DNA of 64,000 nucleotides. Source: Roseibium sp. MMSF_3412 (GTDB lineage Bacteria > Pseudomonadota > Alphaproteobacteria > Rhizobiales > Stappiaceae). The stretch spans positions 1 to 64,000 of the forward strand of contig NZ_JASHJI010000026.1 in the NCBI RefSeq assembly GCF_030733265.1. Reading direction: 5' to 3'. The notes under the pieces are model-generated. The model searched no databases, was not told the DNA's origin, and worked only from the letters and a program-made list of their open reading frames with translations. Made by a program: the position numbers and the translations under genes. Positions 36,165 through 44,660 of this stretch are shown piece by piece (the stretch's first letter is position 1; the number at the start of each line of letters is the position of its first letter).

Positions 36165-37181
36165 ATGGCAAAGATGAACGCTGCCGTTGTTCGTGAGTTC
36201 GGGGCGCCGCTTGACCTGTGCGAGGTTGAAAAACCGGAGGTCAAGGACGGCAAGATCGTCGTGAAAGTCGTGGCATCGGGTGTCTGCCACACCGATCTGC
36301 ATGCGGCAAACGGCGATTGGCCGGTGAAACCGAGTCCGCCCTTCATTCCAGGACACGAAGGCGTCGGGTTTGTCGCAGAAGTCGGCGCTGGGGTCACATC
36401 CGTGAAAGAGGGGGACCGGGTCGGTATTCCCTGGCTTCATTCGGCCTGCGGGCATTGCAGGCATTGCATGGGCGGCTGGGAAACGCTGTGCAACGATCAG
36501 CAGAATACCGGCTACAGCGTGAACGGCGGATTTGCAGACTATGTTCTCGCGGACCCGGATTATGTCGGGCATCTCCCGGACAGGCTTGAATTTGCGCCTG
36601 CCGCGCCGGTTCTGTGCGCAGGTGTGACCGTCTACAAAGGGCTCAAGGAGACGGATACCAGGCCGGGGCAAACGGTGGTGATTTCCGGCATTGGCGGGTT
36701 GGGGCACATGGCCGTTCAATATGCCAAGGCCATGGGACTGCACGTGATCGCGGTCGATATTGCCGACGACAAGCTGAAGCTGGCCAAGTCTCTGGGAGCA
36801 GACCAGGTCATCAATGCGATGGAAACCGATCCGGTGGCGGAAGTGCAGTCTGGCGGCGGTGCCGAGGGCGTTCTTGTGACCGCGGTGGCGGGCAAGTCGT
36901 TCGAGCAGGGCGTCGGGATGCTGGCACGGGGCGGGACGATGAGCCTCGTCGGTTTGCCGCCCGAGGACTTCCCGCTGTCCATTTTCGACACCGTCCTGAA
37001 CCGCAAGACCATCCGTGGATCCATCGTCGGAACGCGGCTCGACCTTGCCGAGTCGCTGCAATTTGCCGCCGAAGGCCTTGTGCAATCGCACTACACGGAA
37101 GAAACGCTCTCAGACGTCAACAGCATTTTCGACCGGATGAAAGCAGGCACGATCGATGGAAGGATCGTCATGGCGATCTGA
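36165..37181 (+). CDS. adhP: Zinc-dependent alcohol dehydrogenase, AdhP type
   Basis: A 338-residue MDR-family enzyme. Catalytic zinc: Cys in SGVCHTDLHA, His-Glu in PGHEGVG. Structural zinc: the four Cys of CGHCRHCMGGWETLC. NAD-binding: ISGIGGLGHMAVQYAK. This set and the length match propanol-preferring AdhP enzymes that interconvert primary alcohols and aldehydes with NAD. AGAAGGGATCGGTC precedes the ATG. It has its own unit, 120 bases after cyoD. Confidence 0.93.
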   Translation: MAKMNAAVVREFGAPLDLCEVEKPEVKDGKIVVKVVASGVCHTDLHAANGDWPVKPSPPFIPGHEGVGFVAEVGAGVTSVKEGDRVGIPWLHSACGHCRHCMGGWETLCNDQQNTGYSVNGGFADYVLADPDYVGHLPDRLEFAPAAPVLCAGVTVYKGLKETDTRPGQTVVISGIGGLGHMAVQYAKAMGLHVIAVDIADDKLKLAKSLGADQVINAMETDPVAEVQSGGGAEGVLVTAVAGKSFEQGVGMLARGGTMSLVGLPPEDFPLSIFDTVLNRKTIRGSIVGTRLDLAESLQFAAEGLVQSHYTEETLSDVNSIFDRMKAGTIDGRIVMAI

Positions 37182-37189
37182 GCGGATCT

Positions 37190-37233
37190 GAAAAAAATCA
37201 ATGGCCGGCAGCTCTCAAGAAGACGCCGGCCAT
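37190..37233 (-). terminator. Terminator between adhP and mscL
   Basis: ATGGCCGGC (37201-37209) pairs with GCCGGCCAT (37225-37233). On the minus strand the stem is followed within a few bases by a run of seven T, so it ends mscL; on the plus strand it may also stop adhP transcripts. Confidence 0.8.
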
Positions 37234-37248
37234 CGGTTGGTCACGTCG

Positions 37249-37683
37249 TCAGGCTTTTGCCTTCAGCACGTCCCGGATTTCGGCAAGAAGTTCCTCGGTT
37301 GTCGGCCCCTTCGGTTCTTCCGGTGCGGGCTCTTCCTCGGGCGTGGCCGCGTCCTTGATCCGGTTGACGGACTTGACCAGCATGAAGACGACCCATGCGA
37401 TGATCAGGAAGTTGATCACTGCCATGATGAATGCACCATAGGCAAAAACGGATGCGCCGGCTTCGCGCGCGGCTTCAAGCGAAGCTCCCGCGGGTACTTC
37501 CCCGGCGAGAACCGCGTAATTGTTGGTAAAGTCGACGCCGCCGGATACCAGTCCGATGATGGGGTTTATGAGATCCCCGACAAGCGACGTTACAATTGCG
37601 GTGAACGCGGCGCCGATGATGATGCCGACCGCCATGTCCATGACATTGCCCTTGGCAATGAAATCCTTGAATTCATTAATCAC
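37249..37683 (-). CDS. mscL: MscL, large-conductance mechanosensitive channel
   Basis: A 144-residue protein with the amphipathic N-terminus [26 protein letters not shown], two membrane helices and an acidic C-terminal bundle ([13 protein letters not shown]). It opens on osmotic downshock to release solutes. I choose GTG 37683 as start because GGAGGG lies five bases upstream and it gives the usual MscL N-terminus; a TTG at 37695 adds four residues without a ribosome site. Confidence 0.96.
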   Translation of the reverse strand: MINEFKDFIAKGNVMDMAVGIIIGAAFTAIVTSLVGDLINPIIGLVSGGVDFTNNYAVLAGEVPAGASLEAAREAGASVFAYGAFIMAVINFLIIAWVVFMLVKSVNRIKDAATPEEEPAPEEPKGPTTEELLAEIRDVLKAKA

Positions 37684-37901
37684 AATTCCCTCCAACCCTA
37701 TTTTCGCAACCGGTTCCCGTCCGGCCCTGCGGATGCGAAGCCTACTAAAAATTTACAGTGCTGTATTGTTGGAATGCGCCAATCCCTTGGCCTTGCGAAC
37801 GTGGGGAACCCTTCCGCATCAACATCAGATCTGCGCTCGGACACCAGAATTTCACAATCGCTTGTCAGGCTTCACCGGATCGAACCGATAGGAGAAACCC
37901 C

Positions 37902-38171
37902 ATGCAGCTGTTTTCCACCCGCACGGCCTTGTTGGCTTGCTCCGCTCTTTTCCTGGCAAGCCTGCCCCAAAATGCGATGGCGGATTGTGCCGCCGATATC
38001 AGCAAGGTCGAGTACGCAATCGATCATGCCAAGCGCACGGGCATCGATATTACCGACGCCGAAAGGATGCGGGCTCTGCTTGAAGACGCCAACAAGGAAC
38101 GCAAGGCAGGCAACGAAAACAAGTGCCAGGAACTGATCAACGAGGCGAAGCGAATGGGCAATGTCGAGTGA
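37902..38171 (+). CDS. Small periplasmic protein, unknown function
   Basis: An 89-residue protein with a signal peptide (LLACSALFLASLPQNAMA) and a ~60-residue mature helical part with two Cys (DCAADI and NKCQELI) that could form one disulfide. GGAGAAACCCC precedes the ATG. It resembles small YbgT-like or periplasmic helical-hairpin proteins only in layout. It is not clearly part of the TRAP unit that begins 112 bases later. Confidence 0.65.
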   Translation: MQLFSTRTALLACSALFLASLPQNAMADCAADISKVEYAIDHAKRTGIDITDAERMRALLEDANKERKAGNENKCQELINEAKRMGNVE

Positions 38172-38224
38172 TGCACGAGGTCTGGAAACACGACCTTCAG
38201 AAAATCGATCAAACACAAAAATAT

Positions 38225-38255
38225 CGATAAAAAATTTGAAAAGATAAAATTATCG
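38225..38255. promoter_or_regulatory. Spaced inverted repeat upstream of TAXI gene
   Basis: CGATAA and TTATCG face each other 19 bases apart in a very AT-rich stretch 29 bases before the TAXI gene start. It could be a regulator site; the AT-richness lowers its weight. Confidence 0.3.
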
Positions 38256-38283
38256 TCTATCCTGATCACAAAATCGGGAGGAC

Positions 38284-39213
38284 ATGATGTTTGATATGAT
38301 TAAATCGGCCGGTCTCGCGTGCGGACTGCTTTTCTCGGTATCGATGGCGCAGGCGGAAGAGCTGCGCATCGGCACGGCGAGCCTTGGCGGCGCCTTTTAC
38401 CCGATGGGGCAGAGCATCTCCAACCTGGTGAACAAATATGCGGGTGGAGATATCACGATGGTGCCGGTCGTCACCGGCGGATCGGTCCAGAACCCGCGTC
38501 TCATCGATAGCGGCGAGGTTGAGATCGCGATAACCAACAACAATCTCGCTGTGCTGGCCGTCAACGGGAAGGGCCCCTACAAGACCGGCGCGATCGAGAT
38601 GAGCGCGGTTGCGGCGCTGCACCCGAGCGTGTTGCACATGATCGTGCTGGAAGGCTCGGACATCCAGACCATCGAGGACATCAAGGGCAAACGCGTGGCC
38701 GTCGGTCCTGCGGGGGGCGGTACGCTTGGTTTCATGAACTTCCTGCTGCCGCTTCACGGCATGTCCATGGATGACATAACGCCGAGTTTCCTTTCCTATT
38801 CGGACGGCTTCAGCCAGCTGAGCGACGGCAATGTCGACGCCGCCTTTGCGCTCTCTGGGTATCCGGCCGGCGCGGTGATGCAGGCCGCGGCAGGCAACAA
38901 ACTGCGCTTCATCAGCTTTTCGGACGGCATCCTTGACAAGGCCTTGGAAAAGAACGGTGCGTTCAAAGCCGTGGAAATCCCGGCGGATGTTTATGGCACT
39001 GCTGAACCCGGGACTGTGATCGGCGTCAACAACATGCTGATCGTGCCCAATACGCTTTCGGCGGATGTCGTCGAAAAGGTCGTGTCGTCGGTGTTCGATA
39101 ATCTTGAGGAATTTCAGGCGGAAAACGCGAATGCGAAACAGATCGATCCGGCGAATTCCCTGAATCTTGCCATTCCGCTGCACGAGGGTGCGGCACGCTA
39201 CTTCAACAAATAG
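38284..39213 (+). CDS. TAXI-type TRAP transporter binding protein
   Basis: A 309-residue periplasmic protein with a signal peptide (ending SMAQAEE). It has the TAXI pattern: LRIGTASLGGAFYPMGQSIS at the start of the mature part, VVTGGSVQNPRLIDSGEVEIAITNN, and GKRVAVGPAGGGT. TAXI proteins deliver organic acids or amino acids to a fused TRAP permease. A GGGAGG ribosome site precedes the ATG. First gene of a unit with the permease, a cupin and a secreted protein. Confidence 0.93.
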   Translation: MMFDMIKSAGLACGLLFSVSMAQAEELRIGTASLGGAFYPMGQSISNLVNKYAGGDITMVPVVTGGSVQNPRLIDSGEVEIAITNNNLAVLAVNGKGPYKTGAIEMSAVAALHPSVLHMIVLEGSDIQTIEDIKGKRVAVGPAGGGTLGFMNFLLPLHGMSMDDITPSFLSYSDGFSQLSDGNVDAAFALSGYPAGAVMQAAAGNKLRFISFSDGILDKALEKNGAFKAVEIPADVYGTAEPGTVIGVNNMLIVPNTLSADVVEKVVSSVFDNLEEFQAENANAKQIDPANSLNLAIPLHEGAARYFNK

Positions 39214-39290
39214 CGTCACCGCAACGATCGTGAACGAACGCGGGCCCGCTCACGAGGGCTCGCTTCCCGACCCGGCAAGAGGGCGTCCCG

Positions 39291-41183
39291 GTGACGAGCC
39301 ACAATTTCCGAAAGGTGTTCATCAGCAAAGAGGCCGCGGTTTACACCGCCGCCCTTTGTCTCGGGCTTTTCCATCTTGCCGTCGTTTCCGGCGTGGTCTC
39401 TATCTCGACCATGCCGCTTCGGCTGATCCATGTCGCCATGGCGTTTTCGCTCCTGTTCGCGCTAAGGCCAGCAACCGCGCGGCTGGCAGGCACGAAGACG
39501 GATCTGGTTCTTTCGCTGTTCCTGATTGCGGCCGCGATCGGCGCGAGTGCATGGCTGTTGTCACGCTGGAAGGCGATCGCCTTCAGCGGCGGGCTGACGA
39601 CAGACGGGGACTATTATGCAGGGTTCGTCATTCTTGTGCTGGTTTTCGAGGCCGCCCGCAGAGGTGTCGGGCTGGTGCTGGCCCTCATAACACTGGTCTT
39701 CTTCTGCTATCCGTTTGTGAGCCCTTATCTTCCGGGGATACTTAGCGGGCGCGGATATGGGCTGGAACGCATGGTCCTGTTCCTGACGACCGACACCCAG
39801 GGCGTTTACGGCATTCCCATCGGCGTTGCCGCCACCTACATCATCGTCTTCACCATATTTGGCGCAATGCTGTCGCGTTTCGGCGCAGGGGATTTCTTTT
39901 TCGAGATTTCCATCCGGCTGACGAAGGGCCTCAGGGCCGCGAGCGCCAAATCCGCCGTGCTATTCTCGACGCTGATCGGCATGGTGTCCGGATCCGCCGC
40001 AGGGAATGTCGCAGTTACCGGCACAGTGACCATCCCCATCATGAAGCGCGAAGGCTATCAGCCGCACCAGGCAGGTGCGATCGAGGCCGTCGCATCGACA
40101 GGCGGTCAGCTGATGCCACCGGTCATGGGGGCCGCCGCCTTCATCATGGCCGAGATCGTCGGTGTTCCCTATACCTCCGTCATGGCGGTCGCGATCCTCC
40201 CCGCATTGCTGTTCTTCGGGTCCGCGTTCTTCGTGGTTCATCTCCAGGCGGTGCGCTCCGGCATCTTGCCGAGGGAGACGGATCAGAGCGATGGGCGGCC
40301 GCTGCATGTTGTGCTGTTGGAAGGGGCGCCCTTTATCGGGGCGTTCACCGTTCTGCTTGCGTTGATGCTCGCCGGGTTTTCGCCGTTCAAGGCGTCGCTC
40401 TGGGGCATGGGGGTTCTGATCGCACTTTATGTCGCCAGAACGCGCCGCATCGACAGGGACCTGATTGCAAAAACTGCCGGAAGCATCTCGGAAGGTGCGC
40501 GCAACGTCATCACGATTTCGGCTGCCTGTGCCGCCGCCGGCATCATTTCCGGTACGCTCGGGATCACCGGACTTGGCTCCAAGATTGCGCTGCTGATCGA
40601 CGTTGCCTCCAACGGCTACCTCATCCTGGCACTGATGTTCACGATGATCGCCTCGATCGTTCTGGGCATGGGGCTGCCGACAACGGCGGCCTACCTGATC
40701 CTGGCAACCGTGGTCGCGCCCGCGTTGGTCAAATTGGGTGTGCCGATGCTTACCGCGCACTTCTTCGTTTTCTACTATGGCTGCATCTCGACCATCACGC
40801 CGCCGGTGGCCCTTGCGTCCTATGTTGCCGGCGGCATTGCCGGTGCAGACGTCAACAAGGTCGGCTGGACCGCGGCCTCCTACGCGCTCACGAGCTTTGT
40901 GCTGCCTTTTGCCTTTGTGTTTGGTCCCGGCCTCCTGATGCAGGACGGTGTTGCCGCGAATGCGCTTGCCATCGTCACGGGGTTCGCCGGCGTGGGTGCG
41001 GTTGCCGCCGGTGTTATCGGCTGCGCGATCCGTCCGCTGTCCGGCCTGAACCGGGCGGCTGCGCTTTGCGCAGGTCTTTGCCTTCTGGTTCAGTCCTGGC
41101 CGACGCTGGTCCTCGGCCTCGTGCTTCTCGCCTACCTGCTGATCCAGCAAAAGGCGCTTCCCCAAATGTCCCTGAAATCCTGA
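39291..41183 (+). CDS. TRAP transporter fused 4TM/12TM permease
   Basis: A 630-residue inner-membrane protein with about 16-18 helices: the N-terminal ~170 residues match the small DctQ-like subunit and the rest the large DctM-like subunit, joined as in all TAXI systems. Typical segments include GSAAGNVAVTGTVTIPIMKREGY and MGLPTTAAYLILATVVAPALVKLG. It works with the TAXI protein upstream, powered by a sodium or proton gradient. It starts at GTG 39291. Confidence 0.92.
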   Translation: MTSHNFRKVFISKEAAVYTAALCLGLFHLAVVSGVVSISTMPLRLIHVAMAFSLLFALRPATARLAGTKTDLVLSLFLIAAAIGASAWLLSRWKAIAFSGGLTTDGDYYAGFVILVLVFEAARRGVGLVLALITLVFFCYPFVSPYLPGILSGRGYGLERMVLFLTTDTQGVYGIPIGVAATYIIVFTIFGAMLSRFGAGDFFFEISIRLTKGLRAASAKSAVLFSTLIGMVSGSAAGNVAVTGTVTIPIMKREGYQPHQAGAIEAVASTGGQLMPPVMGAAAFIMAEIVGVPYTSVMAVAILPALLFFGSAFFVVHLQAVRSGILPRETDQSDGRPLHVVLLEGAPFIGAFTVLLALMLAGFSPFKASLWGMGVLIALYVARTRRIDRDLIAKTAGSISEGARNVITISAACAAAGIISGTLGITGLGSKIALLIDVASNGYLILALMFTMIASIVLGMGLPTTAAYLILATVVAPALVKLGVPMLTAHFFVFYYGCISTITPPVALASYVAGGIAGADVNKVGWTAASYALTSFVLPFAFVFGPGLLMQDGVAANALAIVTGFAGVGAVAAGVIGCAIRPLSGLNRAAALCAGLCLLVQSWPTLVLGLVLLAYLLIQQKALPQMSLKS

Positions 41184-41199
41184 AACGAGCGAAACGGAT

Positions 41200-41775
41200 A
41201 TGGCAAGAGAATTCAGACGTGTGGTAACCGGCCATGACAAGAACGGGGTTGCCATTGTTGAAAGCGACGGCATTGCGACCCACAGGCTGCAAAGAGAGAA
41301 CCGGCCCGGCGTCACGCTGACCAACTTCTGGCTGTCTGACGGAACGCCGGCGGAATATGACGGCCCTGTCGAAACCTGTGAAGGACCGTTTGTCCTTCAT
41401 CCGCCGCAAAACGGCAGCGTTTTCCGGGTGGTCGAATTCATGCCGGAAGATCCCGAAGTCATGAAGACGCTGGACGGGAAGGCGGCTTTTGCGGAAATGG
41501 GCGCGGGCGATAATGTCGTGCAGGACGCGCGGCATCCCTGGATGCACCGAACCAACAGCGTCGACTATGCGGTCATCCTCACAGGCGAGATCTACATGCT
41601 GATGGATGAGGAGGATGTGCTCTTGAAGGCCGGCGATGTGGTTGTCCAGCGCGGCACCAATCACGCCTGGTCAAACCGCGGCACGGAACCATGTTCAATC
41701 GCCTTCGTCCTGGTTGATGGCGTGACCCAACGCTCAGCAGAGCCGGAAGACCTGAAAGGCATTCCGAAGAGATAG
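41200..41775 (+). CDS. Single-domain cupin protein
   Basis: A 191-residue cytosolic cupin. The beta-barrel with MHRTNSVDYAVILTGEIYMLMDE, LKAGDVVVQRGTNHAWSN covers the C-terminal ~90 residues; the first His-x5-Asp and the last His are the likely metal ligands. The N-terminal half is a separate module (VVTGHDKNGVAIVESDG). Such proteins are often encoded in catabolic clusters of unclear chemistry (isomerase, lyase or sensor). It follows the TRAP permease by 16 bases, so it probably acts on the imported compound. Confidence 0.8.
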   Translation: MAREFRRVVTGHDKNGVAIVESDGIATHRLQRENRPGVTLTNFWLSDGTPAEYDGPVETCEGPFVLHPPQNGSVFRVVEFMPEDPEVMKTLDGKAAFAEMGAGDNVVQDARHPWMHRTNSVDYAVILTGEIYMLMDEEDVLLKAGDVVVQRGTNHAWSNRGTEPCSIAFVLVDGVTQRSAEPEDLKGIPKR

Positions 41776-41821
41776 AGCACCCGGGCGACAGCTCATTTTT
41801 CAATCCGGAGAGGATCATCAC

Positions 41822-42346
41822 ATGCGCATAAACGGACCGTGCCTTGTCTTTCTGGCGATGACCGTTTCATTGCCGGCGCTTGCCGAAGCCCCCGATCTCA
41901 AGACTCCCGCGCCGGTGATTTATCTCGCCGACAATCTCGACGAGGCCGACAATCTCGGCTGGTGTATCGACACGCAAGGGCGCGGGTTCGGTGAAAATCT
42001 CCATGCCCATTCGTGCAAGCCCCGGGGAGGGGATGTTCAGTTCACCTTCGACGCGGCATCCGGGCAGATCCGTTCCGTTGCCTTCGACGGTAAATGCATG
42101 GAACTGATTGCACCGGGAGATCCTGCGATAGCCTTCGGGTTGCGCGACTGCGCCGACGGTAAGGCGGAGCAGGTGTTCGCCTTCGATCCGGCGAGCGGGC
42201 ACATCACCCCCGGGAGCCAGCCCGCGGATTGCGTTGCTGCCGGGGCAGCGAGCCGGGCTGCCGGCCCGTTCATGTCTCGTGACCTGATCCTTGCTCCGTG
42301 CGAGACTGCCGATCCTGCAGTCATCACGTGGCGCGAAAGGAAATAG
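41822..42346 (+). CDS. Secreted beta-trefoil (ricin-type lectin-like) protein
   Basis: A 174-residue protein with a signal peptide (LVFLAMTVSLPALAEA). The mature part has three repeats, each with two Cys in the same place: GWCIDTQG...AHSC, KCMELIA...LRDC and DCVAAGA...LAPC. This is the spacing of ricin-B-type beta-trefoils, which bind sugars; QxW motifs themselves are absent or degenerate. It is the last gene of the TRAP unit, so a carbohydrate-related substrate or surface role is possible, but this is only an inference. Confidence 0.65.
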   Translation: MRINGPCLVFLAMTVSLPALAEAPDLKTPAPVIYLADNLDEADNLGWCIDTQGRGFGENLHAHSCKPRGGDVQFTFDAASGQIRSVAFDGKCMELIAPGDPAIAFGLRDCADGKAEQVFAFDPASGHITPGSQPADCVAAGAASRAAGPFMSRDLILAPCETADPAVITWRERK

Positions 42347-42393
42347 GCGCGCTCAAGACCCTTTTCGACGGGCAGTTGTCAAGCGCGGCAGGA

Positions 42394-43377
42394 TCAGGCC
42401 TGTTCGCCGATCAGGTCCCGGCCCATCTGCGCAAACAGATCCAGGTAGTCGAGCATGACCCAGTTCTCCATGATCTTGCCACTTGCGCATCGGTAGAAGT
42501 CCATGACGCGAAGCGTGAGCGCCTTGTTGGTGGCCGGAACGCCGATATAGTCGCCCTTGTGGGTCATTGTCATGGAAGGCCAGCCGCTGACAGCAGCATA
42601 GTTGCCGTCGCCGATCCGGCAATAGTGGTTGCCGCCGACACGGTCGGGAAACGCCGTCAGAAAGGACGCCCGGTGATCCTTTTCAAACCCGCTCCAGCGG
42701 TAGTTTGAGCCGATCCCGCCCGGTCCGTACCAGAGCATGTCTTCATGCCAGTAACCGTCGTCGCCGGTCTGACCCTTGGACGTGAAGTTTTCAGGGTCGA
42801 AGGCTTTCAGGTCGGCCAGCATCGCCTCGCACAGGTCGAGGGTTTTCTCGCCATCTCCCTGACCCACGGGAACCACGCCGTCATGGGTCGCCGGGCCCGG
42901 GAAAAGCATCTCCGTTCCGAGCAGACGGGGCAGGGGGAATCGCTCGGCCTGACGCATGAGGTCGATCAGGTCCAGGATGATCTTGGCTTCCGAGATCCGC
43001 CCGTCCTCTTCTACGCGGTAGAATTCGCCCGAACGCAGAAACACCAGATGGTTCGACGGTTTGACGCCGAAGAGCGGCTTTTCGAAATTGCCGAGATAGT
43101 GAGTGAAAGATGCACACCAGTGGCCGCCGGGCTCGCGCCGGTTCGGCCCGCCGATAAAAATCTCGTCGCGGCGGCGTACATGCGAGAGAGCCTCTTTCAG
43201 CGGCTCGAAAAAGGCATCGCGAACGCTCTCGCGCCCGGTCAGACGGTTCACCGGGTGCGCGACATCGAAGGTCACGTCTTCCTTCAGGTGCCGGGCGAGA
43301 AGGTCGCCGGTCTCATGCACCGGTGAGGTCAATACTGTGTTCAAAAAGCCATGGGGAGCGAGCCGGAAATCGGACAT
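42394..43377 (-). CDS. SnoaL/NTF2-like bidomain protein A
   Basis: A 327-residue cytosolic protein with two SnoaL-like (polyketide-cyclase/NTF2-fold) domains of about 150 residues each. The C-terminal domain ends in the signature DFYRCASGKIMENWVMLDY...AQMGRDL, shared with proteins B and C of this cluster. SnoaL-like folds catalyse cyclisations, isomerisations, dehydrations or epoxide openings. It is transcribed away from the ABC transporter, with two operator-like palindromes between. The start follows AAGG. The reaction is unknown. Confidence 0.8.
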   Translation of the reverse strand: MSDFRLAPHGFLNTVLTSPVHETGDLLARHLKEDVTFDVAHPVNRLTGRESVRDAFFEPLKEALSHVRRRDEIFIGGPNRREPGGHWCASFTHYLGNFEKPLFGVKPSNHLVFLRSGEFYRVEEDGRISEAKIILDLIDLMRQAERFPLPRLLGTEMLFPGPATHDGVVPVGQGDGEKTLDLCEAMLADLKAFDPENFTSKGQTGDDGYWHEDMLWYGPGGIGSNYRWSGFEKDHRASFLTAFPDRVGGNHYCRIGDGNYAAVSGWPSMTMTHKGDYIGVPATNKALTLRVMDFYRCASGKIMENWVMLDYLDLFAQMGRDLIGEQA

Positions 43378-43420
43378 TGGATACCTTGCGAGTTTCAGAG
43401 CTATGAAGGTATAGCAACAA

Positions 43421-43440
43421 TTTTGCATTCGTATGCAAAA
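43421..43440. promoter_or_regulatory. LacI-type operator candidate O1
   Basis: TTTTGCATTCGTATGCAAAA: an 8-base perfect inverted repeat around TCGT. It lies 44 bases upstream of gene A and shares its arms with O2 and O3. Confidence 0.75.
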
Positions 43441-43475
43441 AATCGTTGCCAAAGTCTTTTTGCTGTGTCTAGCTG

Positions 43476-43495
43476 TTTTGCATAGGAATGCAAAA
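43476..43495. promoter_or_regulatory. LacI-type operator candidate O2
   Basis: TTTTGCATAGGAATGCAAAA: the same 8-base arms as O1 around AGGA, centred 55 bases from O1 (about five helical turns) and 27 bases before the ABC ATPase gene. The pair could support looping and control both divergent units. Confidence 0.75.
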
Positions 43496-43521
43496 TTGGT
43501 CTGAAAACAGTCGAAGAGGGG

Positions 43522-44583
43522 ATGGCTGTGGCAGAAATTCAGCTCAAGAATGTGTCGAAGCGGTGGGGATCCTTTGTCGGCGTCGACAATTTCGATCTCA
43601 CGATCGCCGACCGTGAGTTTCTGGTACTTCTCGGCCCGTCCGGCTGCGGCAAGACGACAACGATGCGCATGATCGCCGGACTGGAAGACGCGACCGGCGG
43701 CGAGATCGTTATTGGCGACAGGGTCGTGAACGACCTCGATCCGAAAGACCGGGATATCGCCATGGTATTCCAGTCCTACGGTCTTTATCCGAACATGAAT
43801 GTCTACGAGAACATTCGCTTTCCCCTGAAAGTTCGCAAGGTCGACCCGGCAACGCATGATGAACGCGTGCGCCGGGCAAGCGCGATGGTCGAACTGGACG
43901 AGTTTCTGCACCGCAAGCCTGCGGAACTTTCAGGCGGTCAGCGCCAGCGTGTCGCGCTCGCACGTGCGATCGTGCGGGAGCCGAATGTGTTCCTCATGGA
44001 CGAGCCGCTTTCGAACCTTGACGCAAAACTGCGCGTGTCGACGCGGGCGCAGATCAAGAACCTCCAGCACGAGCTCAAGGTCACCACCATCTACGTCACG
44101 CATGACCAGATCGAGGCGATGACGCTGGCTGATCGGGTCGTGGTGATGAAGCGCGGGATCATCCAGCAAGTGGGCTCGCCAACCGAAATCTATGATCGCC
44201 CTGCCAACACGTTCGTTGCCAGCTTCATCGGGTCGCCGGCGATGAACCTCATGCAAGGCACGCTTGCCGGGGGCACCTTTACCGGCGAGAACGTGACGAT
44301 ATCCGGTCTGAATGCGCCTGACGGTCCGGTCACGCTCGGTTTCCGTGCGGAGGATGCGGCGGTTGCCGGTTCGAGCGCCGAGGCGGAGATCAGCGCTCCC
44401 GTCTATACGATGGAACTCCTGGGCGATGCCACGATGATCACGGTGAAAGCCGGCGGAGCGCTGGTGTCGGTCAAGGCCAACAAGGACTACCGCATCGAGA
44501 TCGACGAGACGGTCGGTTTGCATATTCCGGCGGAGATCTGCCACCTTTTCAATCATGAGACCGGCGCGCGCATCGACGCGTAA
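43522..44583 (+). CDS. ABC transporter ATPase, MalK/UgpC type
   Basis: A 353-residue ATPase of a carbohydrate-type importer (CUT1). Walker A is GPSGCGKTT, the signature is LSGGQRQRVALARA, Walker B is VFLMDEPLSNLD, and the switch His is in YVTHDQIEAMTLADR. The C-terminal TOBE domain (~residues 245-350) is present. An alternative GTG start six bases later exists. First gene of the plus-strand importer operon. Confidence 0.93.
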   Translation: MAVAEIQLKNVSKRWGSFVGVDNFDLTIADREFLVLLGPSGCGKTTTMRMIAGLEDATGGEIVIGDRVVNDLDPKDRDIAMVFQSYGLYPNMNVYENIRFPLKVRKVDPATHDERVRRASAMVELDEFLHRKPAELSGGQRQRVALARAIVREPNVFLMDEPLSNLDAKLRVSTRAQIKNLQHELKVTTIYVTHDQIEAMTLADRVVVMKRGIIQQVGSPTEIYDRPANTFVASFIGSPAMNLMQGTLAGGTFTGENVTISGLNAPDGPVTLGFRAEDAAVAGSSAEAEISAPVYTMELLGDATMITVKAGGALVSVKANKDYRIEIDETVGLHIPAEICHLFNHETGARIDA

Positions 44584-44660
44584 GCCTGTCCGGACCCGGC
44601 GCATAGCCGAAAACCAGAAGAGCGCCACAGGGCGCATGGAACAGCAGGGAGACCTGACGC

